Part shown: positions 11,829-25,200 of the stretch, one piece after another | Position numbering within the stretch: the stretch's first letter is position 1 | Layout of the letters: every line of letters begins with the position of its first letter | Origin: Chamaecrista fasciculata | Taxonomy: Eukaryota > Streptophyta > Magnoliopsida > Fabales > Fabaceae | Direction: 5' to 3' | Length of the DNA: 64,000 nt | Assembly: GCA_003254925.1 (NCBI GenBank) | Contig: QANZ01005350.1 | Span: 54,844 to 118,843 of the forward strand | Translations under genes and position numbers: made by a program | Notes under the pieces: model-generated | Told to the model about the DNA's origin: nothing | What the model saw: the letters and a program-made list of their open reading frames with translations, nothing else | Database searches by the model: none

Positions 11829-13764
11829 AATGTCAACGATTGCCTCTCACACATGCACAAAATGAGCATAAAATAATTCCAACCTCACCACACTCTCCAT
11901 AAAATAATACTTGCTGCCTATATTGAAAGAAGTTACGACGGCAAACTGGCAATCAACATGACCGTTTTGATAACAAACAGATGTTGAGATTCTAATTTTC
12001 TAGACTAATATAGATACTATCACAAGCCTTTGATCTTAGCATTTCATCACTATCTTCAATTAGTCTCGTTGACGTTGATAATGAATCTGTTAAGTAATAC
12101 TTTGATATTAGTCGAAAGTATTTGAATTATGATGAGAACTTATTCTAAAATCCTAGTCTAACCTCACAATTTACATACTCATTTATGTTTTTAGTTTTAT
12201 GTAAAGTGGAATGAGTATTATGGAAATGAGTTTTCAAGGTTCAATCAAGCATTTCTTGATTTAGCAAGTGCAAGTTGTCTCTTTCCTTTCCTCTCTCTGT
12301 CTTACCCTATACCCATTCAAGCATGAAGCAGCCATGCTTGACTTCTCAAAGCTGCGATAGGTAGTTTTTCTTTATTTTCTAGTTCTTATGACAATGCTCA
12401 TGTCACTTACTAAAAAACTCACTCTATCATTCAATTTTATATAAGCGCTTTGATGATAACTCCTAATTACAGCAACACCACAATCTTTTCTTTTTTCAAA
12501 TAACAGATGATAACATCATTCTCAGAGAAGAAGTTAATCTATCTTCTTAATTGAACTTTATAAGTAGTCAATACATGGAAATTTAACAGATCGAGGCATA
12601 ATATAAAAAAGAAAACTTCATAACTAGAAAAATAGGGAAAATTCTCATTTTTTTGTATATGTCAAAGATTCGGTCTTGTATATTTGCATTCCTGAAGTAC
12701 CAATGGACAGTTCAAAAACTAAAAAATGAACTAAAAAGATCAAATCCTCTTAATTTTTGACATTTGACGTAATCTGTAGCAGGTACACGAGTTATTTTTT
12801 AAAAATTTTTTTAAAAAAATCAATTATTCAAATAGTTAGAACTTAGAATAGAATTTAAGCCACAACAAAACATGTCAAACAGTAAGGCTTTGGTGAGACG
12901 TCCACATCATTGGTGTGTTGTAATTTTGGTTTAAGAAATTTTTATTGCTAAAACTCAACCAAAAGTGCAAGTCACGTATATATTTATGAGCAACAACGCA
13001 AGCTAACACTTCCAGGTTCCAAAATTCAACAATATTTATATTTTTTTTTTTCTTTTTTGGTGCTCACAATATTTATTACTTTGTATCTTGGAAAATAACG
13101 TCCATAAAAGTCAAAAATGCACGAAGTTTCCGGGAAATTGTGGAAGCATAGTTACAGTCCAAAACATAAGTCAATGATAGCTTCTTCATTGCTTATTAAA
13201 TTTGAAGTACCAAGTAATTATTAATTAACCAAATAGTTACTGTACTATACCATATTAAAAAGAGACTATAGACTATAAATTCTTTAAAAAAAAATAATAT
13301 ACTTTTATATTAGTCTAAATCAATATAATTGGCGAAGAAAATCAGCAGTTGAGGCATGCATGAAGCATTAGGTAGTGTGGGGTTAATTTATTATTGAAAT
13401 CAAGGAATGCTTATTATTCAGCAGTCACTTAACTATTAAAAACCTGTAGTGGACATTTTCGTTAGTGATTCTGGATAATGTATAATAATATATCATATCA
13501 TATCTCTTTAAGTACAAACAAATAGAAGATAATTAAAAATAACCAAGTAACAAACCGCAGAAGAAAAAAGGAACAAGTCCAAAATTACAGCTGGAAGGGA
13601 TTCATTTATCCAATCCAATGACACTTTATTTTCAACCAATAATTCTATAACACAGAAATCTTATGTTATTTTTAATTCCAGCAATCAAGTCGATAATTTG
13701 AGCCTTGCACGCCTTAAACACCAAGAGACGGAAAGATAGGAAAACAAAGAAACAAAACTAAGAA
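11829..13764. other. Intergenic DNA, no gene seen
   Basis: About 1.9 kb of AT-rich sequence with no exon, RNA gene or well-bounded repeat that I can recognise. Confidence 0.5.
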
Positions 13765-14113
13765 AGGGTCCAAACATCATTTTGGACCCTCAACTATAGG
13801 ATAAATTTCATTTTAATCTTTAAATTATTTTTCATTCCACTTTACATTCTTACTTTTTTTATTTTACTATTAACTTCGCCACATACATGACATTGTATAA
13901 AAATCCCACTTGGCCTAAATTTGATGATGTGGAATTTTTTTAAAAAAATTTCTCATCTCTCTATTCTTGGTGCTTTCTCTTCTCTCTGTCCAGACCCACG
14001 AGTGAGATTGTGAGGACTAGAATAAAGATTAAAACGGAATGAGAAAATAATTTAAGGATTAAAATAGAATTCATCCTACAGTTTAGGGACCAAAATGAAT
14101 TTTGACAAAAAAA
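13765..14113. mobile_element. Foldback MITE, ~350 bp, arms of 'ggtccctaaact' type
   Basis: The left arm (GGGTCCAAACATCATTTTGG, then ctcaactataggataaattt) pairs with the inverted right arm (GTCAAAATTCATTTTGGTCC, then ctaaactgtaggatgaattc) over about 80-90 bp with scattered mismatches. The loop has a pyrimidine-rich tract. No transposase and no clear target duplication. It ends about 80 bp before the bHLH TATA box, so it may sit in that promoter. Confidence 0.6.
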
Positions 14114-14190
14114 GAAAAGTAAATATAGCCTAGCTTCTCCTTCCCTTCTCGAGTTTATCGGTACAAAAGATACTGAAGCACAAGAAGGTC

Positions 14191-14198
14191 TATAAATA
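14191..14198 (+). promoter_or_regulatory. Probable TATA box of the bHLH gene
   Basis: TATAAATA in a suitable context. Transcription would start near 14220-14230. A donor-like CAGTG|GTGAGT at about 14260 and a pyrimidine tract ending at 14571-14577 suggest an intron in the leader. Confidence 0.4.
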
Positions 14199-14342
14199 TA
14201 GTTATATGGTCAACATTACTCCATTCTTGATCGTTCATATCAAATCATCTCAAGAACAGTGGTGAGTGACCAAAATCTCCTTTCTAAAGCTGTGGCTTCA
14301 AGGCTTTTCCCCAAAAAATCTTTGCCCTTTTCGCGCGTGTAA

Positions 14343-14571
14343 ATGATGTTGTTTGAAAGCCTCAAGAACAAAATGTGGATGTTTAATCACTGATCCTCTT
14401 TCCAACCCCTCAAACTTTTTTCCCTTCTTCGTGATGGAAGTTATAACAAACACCATCGACAAGAAACAAAGCAAAAAAACAAATTCCCAAAGCTTCACCC
14501 ACCAAAAGCTATCTTTCTGGTTCGCTCCCACTACTCGTCCCCCTGGTTTGCGTTTTCTTTTCCTCAAGTAG
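14343..14571 (+). other. Two upstream ORFs (or leader-intron ORFs) before the bHLH gene
   Basis: ATG 14343 opens a 16-codon frame ending at 14393. ATG 14434 opens a 45-codon frame ending at 14571, in the same frame as the bHLH start at 14611. If the leader is unspliced, both would be translated before the main frame and could repress it. If the leader intron of about 14261-14571/14577 is used, both are removed. No known conserved uORF peptide was recognised. Confidence 0.35.
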
Positions 14572-14610
14572 CGTCAGTGTATATTAAAGATCTAAGAGGC
14601 TAATAATAAG

Positions 14611-17458
14611 ATGGTATACTGCTCTTACAACTCGAATTTTTCATCTGGGTCTGATGTTTCCACGCGTAAATTTGTTGACTCTGATGGGGTTTCGCAAAGT
14701 GGGTTGGTTCTGAATAAGAAGGATGAGCTAGTGAAGTCCCCTACGAAGATAGGAAAGAAAGGGGTGTCTGAGGAAAAGGCTTTGGCTGCTATGAAGAGTC
14801 ATAGTGAAGCAGAGAGGAGGAGAAGGGAGAGAATAAACCGTCATCTTGATACACTTCGAGGTCTTGTGCCCTGTAATGAAAAGGTATGCTACTAATACTA
14901 TATATGCCCTGAACTGGAAAAAGTTATTCGTGTTTGTTTGAATTGTAAGAGCATTTAACACTTCTTTTTTAGTATAAAATGGCTTTGGTTGGATGATTTG
15001 GTGAGGGTTCTCCTGAAAATCTGGTTTTGTTTTGACTGAAGATTTATTGAAGACTTTTATTTATAACCCGAATGAGTTTATGAAGTAATGGTTGTAAATG
15101 TTTAACTATAAGCTACCAAATTCTTGCACATGGACCATATGATAAATCTTTGAGTAAAGATACAATTTGATGCTGAAAGATATAGGAGATGACAACTTAA
15201 TCTTTGAAAGTATAGTGTACACTTGAAAAAATCTTTGAAAGTCACGGACGTAATACAACTTGGTCCCTTATTTATGGACTGACTTATAGAGAAAAAAGAT
15301 TAAAATGTATTGGTTTTGAGTCGTTAACATGTGTATATTTTGGAGACCAATTGTTTACCCTAATTCTTTTAAATGTATATTTGAAGTTTTTAAGAAAATT
15401 GAAAATTTGATTCAAAATTCTGCCATAACCAAATTGGTTTTTGAAGGATCATTTCAAAGCAAGCTGTGAGGTTGACTTGAGAATAAAACTTTTTTGCCTA
15501 AAAGGGAAACGTATGCTGAGTGTCATCCAATGACCAACTTTACTTGGTTGTTTGTGAGAGAAATGGATGACAAATAAACCTATCAGAATTTGATTTACAA
15601 TACAGTTTTCTAATTTATTGTGCCTTTTTTTCAATTGAGTGTCATACTGGCCCCATTAGTTGTATTTTAAGTACTTCAGTAAGTATCTCTAAATGATCAT
15701 GGCCATTGAACCTTCTAGCCAGTTAATACTACATGATATTATTGTCTATGTTGCTTCTAAAGGAAAAACAAATGAAGCTGTTTCTATTCTATATTCTATA
15801 TAACAAGCACTATGGGATTATATATGGCATAGTTGTCCTTCAATGTAAAATCAACTACTTGGTGCATCACTTTATCATGTCATTTATTATATATGGCATA
15901 CAACTTACATCTTCATATGTTATATGGATCCTAATCAATTAGTTATAGAAATATAAAATTATAAATCATATTTTCTTCTTCTACTTTAAAAGAAAACATA
16001 ACTGCTGAATTGGATTAATGTTTCTTGTTATGTGTTTATCCTAATGTACAATCTGGCCCAATGATTTCAAAATTTATCTATTTATTGATGGCTGAGAGGT
16101 TACTGGTTTCAAATTCAGTAATAGGTTATTTTATAGGAATTACTTCCACAGGAACAATAAAAGAAGCAGACTTTGTGGTTGATTATGCACCACAAAGCAC
16201 AGAACGAGTATTTTTCTTCATAAAGTCAAATGAATCTAATTATAAAACATTAATTCTGATATAATTCAATTATGGGGTTTTTCAATTTTATGATCTCTCT
16301 AGTCATTAAAAAATGGAGAATCTTTTTCATGATGAATCTGTTTCATTAATTTATTTGCTTTCAAGTCTTACAGTTGAGTCGTTGTGGACCATTAGTGCTG
16401 GTTAGCAGTTACAACTGATGGAATACTTAACACTAGAGCATAATGCCAGCTGTTCTTCTAGGTGCCATGACAGAATCAATTTGTTTAGTATATCTGTATC
16501 ATAATAGCCCAAATGTTTTGTCTTTTTCTATTTAACCTGTTATTATCTTTTGTTGTCTAGCTGATAAGGAATATGTTTGAGAAGGAAGTTCTTTATTTAA
16601 ACTCTTATTTATGATCTATGTGACTAAACTTCCAGCATTGGACGTTCATAATTGGTTAGACATACATAACTTTTCTGTTATTATCATCGAATAATCCACT
16701 ACATCAAAAGCTTAGAGTCAACTTCTGGATTGGGCCTTCGTTGTTATGGAATTTTCTGTAAGCATCAAGCAATTAAGTGATTAACTCTTAAAGCTGTCAT
16801 CGTTTTCTTAGAATTAATATCACTGGATTCTAAATAGCTCGAAATTTTAACATTATTTTTAGCTACTGACTAGAACAGTGACTGATATGACCATTTATTT
16901 TGAACAATTCTACCCAAACCCTGTACAACATTCGTTTTAAAATAATTTTGGCTTTGATTTGTTGGGTATCATTAGCAGATGGATAAAGCAACGTTATTGG
17001 CTGAAGTCATTAGCCAAGTGAAGGAACTGAAGAAAAACGCTGCAGAAGCAAGTAGAGGCATCCTTATTCCATTGGACAATGACGAAGTGAAAGTTGAACC
17101 ATACAGCGATGAAAGAGGAGAAGGATCCATGTCTTGCAGTTACAAAGCATCTGTCTGCTGTGATTACCGATCGGAGCTTCTATCTGACCTGAGACAGGCT
17201 CTCGATGGCCTTCAAATACAACTGATGAGGGCAGAAATATCGACTTTGGGAGGCCGGGTGAAGAATGTATTTGTCTTTACATGCTGCAAGAAAGAACATA
17301 TTGATATTGAGGCATGCCAACTTCTTCCAAGTACTGTCCACCAGGCACTAAGTTCTGTACTAGAGAAGGCTTCTAGCTCACTGGAATACTCTCTCGGAAT
17401 GTCACTTCGAAGCAAGCGTCGGAGACTTTGCTTCATTGAAACTTCTACTTCCTCCTGA
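14611..17458 (+). CDS. bHLH transcription factor, bHLH51-like, 250 aa, 2 exons
   Basis: Exons are 14611-14883 and 16979-17458, joined exactly inside the bHLH domain (NEK|MDKATLL, phase 0). The basic region KSHSEAERRRRERINRHL has the Glu and Arg residues that read the E-box; its His-Glu-Arg arrangement predicts CANNTG/G-box binding. Helix 2 is MDKATLLAEVISQVKELKK. The C-terminal half (residues ~130-235) looks like the ACT-like dimerisation fold of this subgroup, ending with the RSKRRR(L) signature seen in Arabidopsis bHLH51 and its relatives (AIG1, bHLH106 clade). It would act in the nucleus as a dimer. The clade is linked to auxin, salt and vascular responses, but the role of this member is unknown. 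The 2.1-kb intron holds decayed repeats. Confidence 0.93.
16057..16150 (+). mobile_element. Decayed tRNA-derived SINE head in the bHLH intron
   Basis: 'Ctggcccaatgat' resembles a polymerase III A box, and 'gctgagaggttactggtttc' followed by 'aaattcag' resembles the B-box region of Au-like plant SINEs (ggtcacgggttcgaatcc). It is strongly diverged, with no clear tail or target duplication. Confidence 0.25.
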
Positions 17459-18559
17459 AACCATGAATTCCCTGTGCAAGATTATATCATTATACTTATT
17501 GCTCTGGTTTCCATGACTGTGGAAAGCTGGATTTTTGCTGTTCTGTTCTGCAGCAAATGTATAATATAACTGAGAAACAAGAAGTAGTTTTATCATGTAC
17601 AAAGGTGATGCTGCAGCTTATAGTAATAGTAATAGTATTATCATCTGTTGATATGTTCTCTGAGGCCTGAGCACTGAGCACTGAGCAGATCCTGAATATT
17701 CCAGCTAGTTGTGAACATTATAAACTCTCGATCTATTTTTGTTGAGAGTTATTTGTGTGAGAAACATATATGTATGTAATGGACACTACCTGTAGGTTAA
17801 AGCTTGATGTAATTGGCTTTTGCAACTTTTCTTTATTTGGGATATTACAAGGGTAGTAGAGTTGGAAATGGACAAGCACGTAAACATGTATACATTGACA
17901 CATATATTCAAACGCTCATAACATGTATTTATATGTGTGTGTGTGTACATTCCTAAAATGTGCTTATATTTTGTTTTGGAAGTGTTTATTATCAAGCATA
18001 ATTTTTAATATTTGTTGATAATTGACAGATTGGATAGGTTGGGTGTCCATCCATATCATTTATTATATTTGACTCTGTGCATGGACAATTTCATGATATT
18101 ATACCAAATGAATGAGTTGTCAGAACAGCTAATGCTGGGAAAAATAAAATAAAAATGATAAAGTTGTACCGCATTTAAGATTTTATTTGAGTGGTAATTT
18201 TAGATACAGTGCTGAGAACTTATAATTAGATAAACTCTCGCATTTTAGGTTTAGATAAGTTTGAAATTGCAAAATAACAACATTTTACTTCAGCGATGAA
18301 TGAATGATAGTACTTTGAGTAATACAATTGACAGTTCCCACATTCAGCAGTGAAATTCAGAGGCTACATGTACCAATCATTAACTTTCCATAAAAATCCA
18401 AAGCCAATCATTTTTTTTTCTTTCATGCAAACCATCTTATTCATAGGATTGGCCGGACAAAATGTTATATAGATTGTAGAACACAGGTGACCAGAGTGCT
18501 GTAGATTATCTAAAATAAAATTATAATAAATAAATATTAAAAAGGACTTTAAAAACAAC
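17459..18559. other. bHLH 3' flank and intergenic DNA
   Basis: The first few hundred bases are probably the bHLH 3' UTR. The rest is AT-rich with no recognised gene, up to the tRNA at 18560. Confidence 0.45.
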
Positions 18560-18630
18560 GCACCAGTGGTCTAGTGGTAGAATAGTACCCTGCCACGGTA
18601 CAGACCCGGGTTCGATTCCCGGCTGGTGCA
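18560..18630 (+). tRNA. trnG-GCC: tRNA-Gly (anticodon GCC)
   Basis: 71 nt that fold as a complete cloverleaf. Acceptor GCACCAG pairs with CTGGTGC. The D-arm GTGGTCTAGTGGTAG is also the A box. The anticodon GCC is at 18592-18594. The T-arm CCGGGTTCGATTCCCGG is also the B box. No CCA is encoded, as expected for a nuclear gene, and a T run follows about 12 bp after the end as a polymerase III stop. Confidence 0.97.
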
Positions 18631-21600
18631 TTACAACTTTTTTTATTTCATTGCGATTCAAATGTATGTGTACTGTCTCTTTTTTAAGCAAAGAAAGGAG
18701 GAGGACACTTATTAATTAGTTTCTCCGATAGTTTGATTATATTACTGCGTCAACCTTCCAAAAGAAGCTTACTGACTTTATTAGAATTTCGATAGTCTAA
18801 CCCAATAGATAATAATACAAAAGGGACATTTTCATTTTTCACACCTTACCGTGTGTGTTAGTGGGACTCTCTTGTGCACTTTTCGTCTTTGTTCGTCTTA
18901 ATTAAAACCCATCATCATCACAATCACCATCGGATATCAAAATGCGACCAACTCCACATTCTCCATTAGTTCATTCCAATATATATATGTCATCAGAATT
19001 ATGTCACTCGTATCTATCTATTTATCGATCTATCCACTTGTTGTACTGTTGGCTGTGAAACTTTTTCAAAGTGGATCTTCGTCCATTATGATTTACACAA
19101 ACCCATGTGTCACACACATTTCACTTCAGGATTTCCCAGGAAATGAATATTGATATATGTCACCACAGTGGCTTTTGGGCATTATTAGCCACAGAAGGAA
19201 TCTACTCTCATCACTCATCATTGTTCTTCTGTTATGTACTTACACTTATTACTTGTTCATAAAATTTCTTCTCCTCTCTCTTCTTTTCCCTTTATCACTC
19301 TCTTTCCTTTTGTCTTTTGGTTGGATGTCTTTAAGCTTATTGATGTTGAGATCTTTGATACTATGATTTGTTTATTAGAAAAGTATATGTGGTAAAAAAA
19401 CTTCCTAATTACTTCTTTTGGTTTAATATGAATCATTATATCAATATGCGGTCTTATGTTGAAATATTGACAAGTTTAGAAGATTTTGCATTGAAGATTA
19501 TTTCAAATTACTATTCACTGTAATTACTTGTTAATTATATGCTTTAAGGTTATTTATTTTAGTTAAAATTCTAATACATATCAAAACGCATAATTTGAAT
19601 CATTCGAATTTTTCCACAAAATTAACACACATCTATTTCAATAATAAAAGAATTTTATGACTGAAAAGTCTCCTAAAATTGACCTCTATTGTAAAAACTA
19701 GAAACAAATTAACAATAAATGTATAGGAAAGTTTTCGTATATTTTGACCTTTTCTTTTAAGACACTTTTTATAGTAGCGGTGAAGCATCATCTTTCAATT
19801 TGTAATTTTCTTCAAGAACAAAAACCAAAAACAAATAGCAACTTGTATTTGAGTACGCAATGTCTGCAAAGATAAAAGAATAGAATAGTAACCATCATAT
19901 GCCAATAAACAAAAAAAATTGAGGTACCACCTTGGCTTCTTCTTCTAGAGTAGGACTATTCAGTGCCTGCTAGATGAAAACAAGATTTTGTGGTGAAATC
20001 CTCACATGCAAGTGTCAAACTTCTCCTCTCAAACTTTTCTTTTGTGCAAATCCACCTAAACTTGTACTTATGAATTAAGTTATTGTTTTTATATAAGATT
20101 GACTCCATTTTCTTATTCTCTCTCTGGGTCAAAATTGGTTAAAATTGGCCGTCCATATAGCCTACATGATAAATTGATAATACTAAATTTTTGGTTTGTG
20201 GATTTCAAGACCCATATAACACTCTAATTAACTTGTTAACCTTTAAAAATTTTGAAATACAGATCTTAAAATGGCCTCAATTAAGAACATTACAATCGCA
20301 CATCTATCAAGTTTATATAAATACTCATTAATTTTAATCACGTAAAACAGGTTATGTTCACTAATCACTCTTTTATTCTTCTACTCCTAACAAAGATTTC
20401 TAATTTGATCTTGGAAGATGTTTCATTATTGGAGGCCATCTATGTAAAACTTTTCTTAAAAACATCCATCATCAGTTTTCATTTGAATTAGGTAAAAGAA
20501 TCTTCCATTCATTATGAAATTTAGTGCATTTTGAGTTCTATTGCTAATTTTCCATGAAGTTTCCTAACACCCACATTTTGTTCTTGGGATCCTCTCCCTC
20601 AAATCTCAATAATACATCTATAAAAGGTATATAGATTTACGTACTCATTAATTAGAGATTGAGCTTAATTAATCAAAAAGAAACAACACAAATAATAATT
20701 GCACGGTCCTCTTTGTCTCAGGCTTCTAACTAAGAAAACTTGACAAGAACCAATAAAACATGCATGTGAGAATATCACAGTCACTGACTCAAACCAGATT
20801 TTGAGGCTAAAGAAAAATTAATAAAAAAAGAGTTTTTCCAAACCAATACATGTAACACTGATTTGTGATTAAGATTTATTATTATATTTTAAAATTGAAA
20901 GAATATCCGGAAGTAATAATTTTGACAAAATCTCATAATGTTAACTATTTTTTTGGGATAATAATATTTTTTAATTAATACATTAAAACACTGGTTTGAA
21001 AATTCTGAAAAATAGAAATTTGGTATGCCTAATGCTTGGCAGTTGGCACGTGTGTTCTGCCTAAAATTTATGATTCTATGGGGGGAACATACAGACTGAG
21101 CCTCCCTGATTCCCACATGCTAGATCTTATATGTGGGTATTCATCAAATCCAAAGCTTTTGATTTTTATTGAGCTAGTTAATTAGTAGTACCTCTTTTTA
21201 TCTTAGATATTATAAATGAATTTAAATACATATTGTCTATTTTTCTCTAAAAAACGGTTATACATAATTTTGTATAGAAAGAACTTTGTTGATGGAGTTA
21301 AATTTTGCTTTGAAAATCTTTGTACATTTTGAGAGAAATAATTTCAATTTCTGATTATCTGCTTTATAAATACGATATGATTCTTATAAGAAAATAGTAT
21401 TGAATCATTTTATAATAAATATAGCTTAGTAAACTTTTCCAAAATATCCATTTCAATTATAATTTTTTGTGTTAAAAATTATAACTTAATTATTTAAATT
21501 TAAAAGAATACTTATCGTGTAGTGGTTAAATAAATATTCAGTACTTATTATATTATATAACTTATATATTTAAGGTCATTTAGTCCAAATATGACATCAT

Positions 21601-22118
21601 AACTTGTTTTTTGTGTGGAAAAATCAGTAGCATGACAACAACTATTAATTAAACTAAACACTTCAATTTCCTAATCGGAATAATTATAAAAAAAGAAGTT
21701 AATATCAACCATGCCTCGGCTTGAAGAAGGAGTAGTTTCTCACAAAATAACTCCAAAAAAAAAAAATACTATTGAGGAAAAAAAATCTTTGTTAAAAATC
21801 AATTACATAAACTGTAATTTTGTAATTCTTGTCCAGTTTTGGATCAGCCACGAAGGTTCTCTACGGAAATTGAAGAAAAACAGAAAAAAAAATGTTGGTC
21901 CCACCTATCTCAACTCAACTAATGCAAAGACCCACTATGTAAAAAGTTTCTGCTATTGTCAAGGTTAGTGATATTAAGCCAAGAAAAGCACTGTCATTAA
22001 TTATAAAGATTAAAGAATAATTAATTAATAGGATAATTAAACTAATTAAACACATCATCATCTGAGAGATCTTAGGTTGTGTCTTAAATTGAGCAAAAAG
22101 GAACACGTACAAATTACA
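18631..22118. other. 3.5 kb gene-free AT-rich stretch
   Basis: No exon, RNA gene or well-bounded transposon was recognised. Short open frames here have no family resemblance and biased, low-complexity composition. It separates the tRNA-Gly gene from the ARM-repeat gene promoter. Confidence 0.5.
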
Positions 22119-22201
22119 AATCTCTCTCTCTCTCTCTCTTTCTCAGAAACACGTACAAATTACAAAGGAACAACAAATTAAACCTTAAACTTATATATAA
22201 A
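22119..22201 (+). promoter_or_regulatory. Core promoter of the ARM-repeat gene: CT tract and TATA box
   Basis: A pyrimidine (CT)n tract at about 22119-22144 is followed by TATATAAA at 22194-22201. That places transcription start near 22225-22230 and leaves a leader of roughly 30 nt before ATG 22259. Confidence 0.5.
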
Positions 22202-22258
22202 GAAACAAAGGCACATCTCTTTTAAATTTCTCTGTTGTGAGTGTCGAGCCAAAGAAGC

Positions 22259-25200
22259 ATGTCGTCTAATTCATCTCCGTATTCCATTCGCTCCTTGTCT
22301 TCTTTAAACCTTCGATTCTTCGCTCGAATCAACCGATTCCTCAAATCCAAAGCCACCAGAATCACCTCCGACAAGGACAATCACAACAACAACCTCGGTG
22401 TATCGAAAACCTCCAAATCCGACGAGGTCGAGAATTTCGAAGCTTCGCGATCGATGAAGAAAGAGATGCATGTGGAGTTGAAGAGAATTGTGAAGAAACT
22501 TCACTTTGGGAATTGGGAAGAGAAAGAGACGACGGCGAAAGAGATTGAGAGACTATTGGCGAAAGAACAACAAGTTAAGGTTAGGAAATTGATCACCGAG
22601 CTCGGAGTTGTGCCGGAGTTGGTCGCTATGGCGGCGTCCGACGTGGCTTCCCGCCGGCGAGCCGGGCTCAAGGCGTTGATTCAGCTAGCTCGTGGAACTT
22701 ACACGTAAGTATTATTTTCAGGTTTTTATATTCTGCAACTTGCTATTTTTCTCTACAAAATTAAATCTTAAAATACTTAAAAATATGAGTTAAAGTGTTA
22801 AACACATTAAATTTAGCGAATATATTTCTTATAATATTATAAGAAATATTATCTGAATTATTTTTTAAAATTATAGATATTTTTGCTTTTAAAGTTCAAG
22901 ACCTTTTTATAGATGGAAGTTTTTGTTTCTTTATAGTGTTTCCTTGACATTAAGTCATTAACATTGAAAAATCATGTTTTATTGCTTTGCTGTTTTATTT
23001 TTTATTTATTTTAAAGTATATATATCGTCACTATTACATAATATTCATTCGCTACTACTTACTACTAATTAATCTATAATAATTATTTTCAATTGTTTTA
23101 ATCCGGATGAAGTTTTATATGTGAATTTCCCTCTCTTTTTTAACGTCGGACTCTCGTCGCTTCTAACTTCAATTTTCAGTGAAAATAATTAAAAAGCTGA
23201 CTCTGATTTATAGAGCTGTATGGCTTGCATAATGCATATTAAATTTTCAGATAACACTTCGTTTTAGGTATTTCAGAACAAAAAGTGCTGCTAATTTCTC
23301 AAAGCCATTTGAGCAAAGTATTTTAAAACACGTAATTTTATCTTCTTCTTTTTTGTGTCTTTTTTCTATAATTATTTTTTTATTGTGAATATAAATATCG
23401 TCTTGCATAAGAAAATCTAAACCCTAGGCTCCGTTTGGTACCATTTGAGGTATGTAAAGGTAAGGGTTTTACAAGGGAAAAATTGTGAGGGAAAGGAAAA
23501 GTAGTTGAGGGAATGTAAAGTAGGTAAAAATTGAAAGTGTTTGGTATAAAAAGGTAGGGGAGGGAAAGTAAAATAGATATAGAAAAAAAAATGACAAAAA
23601 TGCCCTTCCCACAACCACCACCAGACCGCCGCCTACCACCGTCGTCCACGGTGGTCGGAGCCGCCGTGCACGGCGGTCCACGGTGGTCGGAGCCGCCGTG
23701 CACGGTGGTCCACGGTGGTCGGNTCCACGGTGGTCGGCGCCGCCGTGCACGGTGGTCGCCGCCGCCGCCGCCGTTCACCATTTGGGGGAGGAGATGGGAT
23801 GGGAGTGAGAGGGGCAAATTAGGAATTCTACCATAATTCCCTAGGTAAACTTGGATTACATCAGAAATGTGAAGTAAAGAAAAATAGCCTATGTAATGTA
23901 AAACCATTTACATTGTAATCCACTTTACATAGCTCAAATTACCATACCAAACACATGAAAATCTTGAAATCCGTGTCCTTTTATATTGTAAAACCCATTT
24001 CATGGGTACCAAACGGACCCTAGGTATTTCATAGCTGTGTGGGTATTAAAAAAATTAAATAAATTGAAGCCATGGAGGTGTTTGAGCCCCTCAAACTTGG
24101 GACTTGGTTAGAAAATCTAACTCCAGTCTGTAGAATTCACAAGACTAATGAAACTTGGCTCCCTTTCGTACTTTATTTAGATGTAACGTAAAGTACTTTA
24201 CAATAGGAATGGAAAAGAATGAGGGAAAATAAAGTAGGTAAAAAATTTAAAAGTTGTTTAGTGTAAAAAAAGTATTAGAGGGAAAATAATTTTTGGCCCC
24301 ACTTTCCCTAGGTAAATAATCAACTTTACAATGTAAAGAGCTTTACATCGATTTAAAAATTAAATCAAACAAGATAATTTTTGGGAATCTGTGTTATTTT
24401 ACAAAGGAAAGTTGCTTTCCCTTGTACCAAATGGAGCCTAATTAAAACTTGCATTAATGACTTCAAATCTAAGAATAAAAATGTGGCCACTGTTTTTGGA
24501 TCGAAACCCATTTTCGCTAAATTATTGTGTGCATAGTCATTTGAAATTTGAAAACAAACATAAAATAGAATTAAACCTCCGATTTGTGTGCTGCACTTCA
24601 CAAGTTGCTGGGGACAAAGTTGTTATTGAACCGACAATTTCGTCTTCAAAGTTTACAAAAACAAAGGGTGGTTGATCAGATTCCTTTATAATGTTTGGAC
24701 AGTTCTTAAAAGTCTCATGTGTTGTACCAAAAATAATAAAGTCCCATGTTGACCTACTCTTTCCAATACAAACATTGAAATCAGGTTCTCGTTGACTTTC
24801 CAATTCTATAATTATTTATAATCTGCCCGATTAGTTTCGTCTTCTTATTTGTTTAAGGGTGACTTATATTATAACCATAAATCACTGATTATTTATTATT
24901 ACAGATAAAAAATATAAGTAGAATACTATAATCTCCATATTTGAATCTAAATTTGAATGAGTGCCAAAATAATCTTTATCTTTTTTTTCTTTTGCCTGAA
25001 AAATCAATCCTTATTTTTGAATTATACTAATAGTCAAATTCTCATACTCAAATTTAGACTAAAAAAATTTAAATTGCATTATTTTTTATTAATTTAAATT
25101 CATTTCCATCAATTTATTTTTATATTTATAACCACCAAAATTAAAAACACTAAATCATAACTATGATTCTATGATTATACTATTAAATTATTTCAATATT

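Noticed and set aside
14298-14567. Minus-strand frame of 89 codons with a hydrophobic stretch
   Set aside because: No family resemblance, no splice or promoter context, and it lies antisense to the bHLH leader. The hydrophobic part is the complement of a purine-rich tract.
23469-23907. Overlapping frames rich in Arg/Pro/Thr on both strands
   Set aside because: All arise from the GC-rich minisatellite within a MITE and pass through an N.
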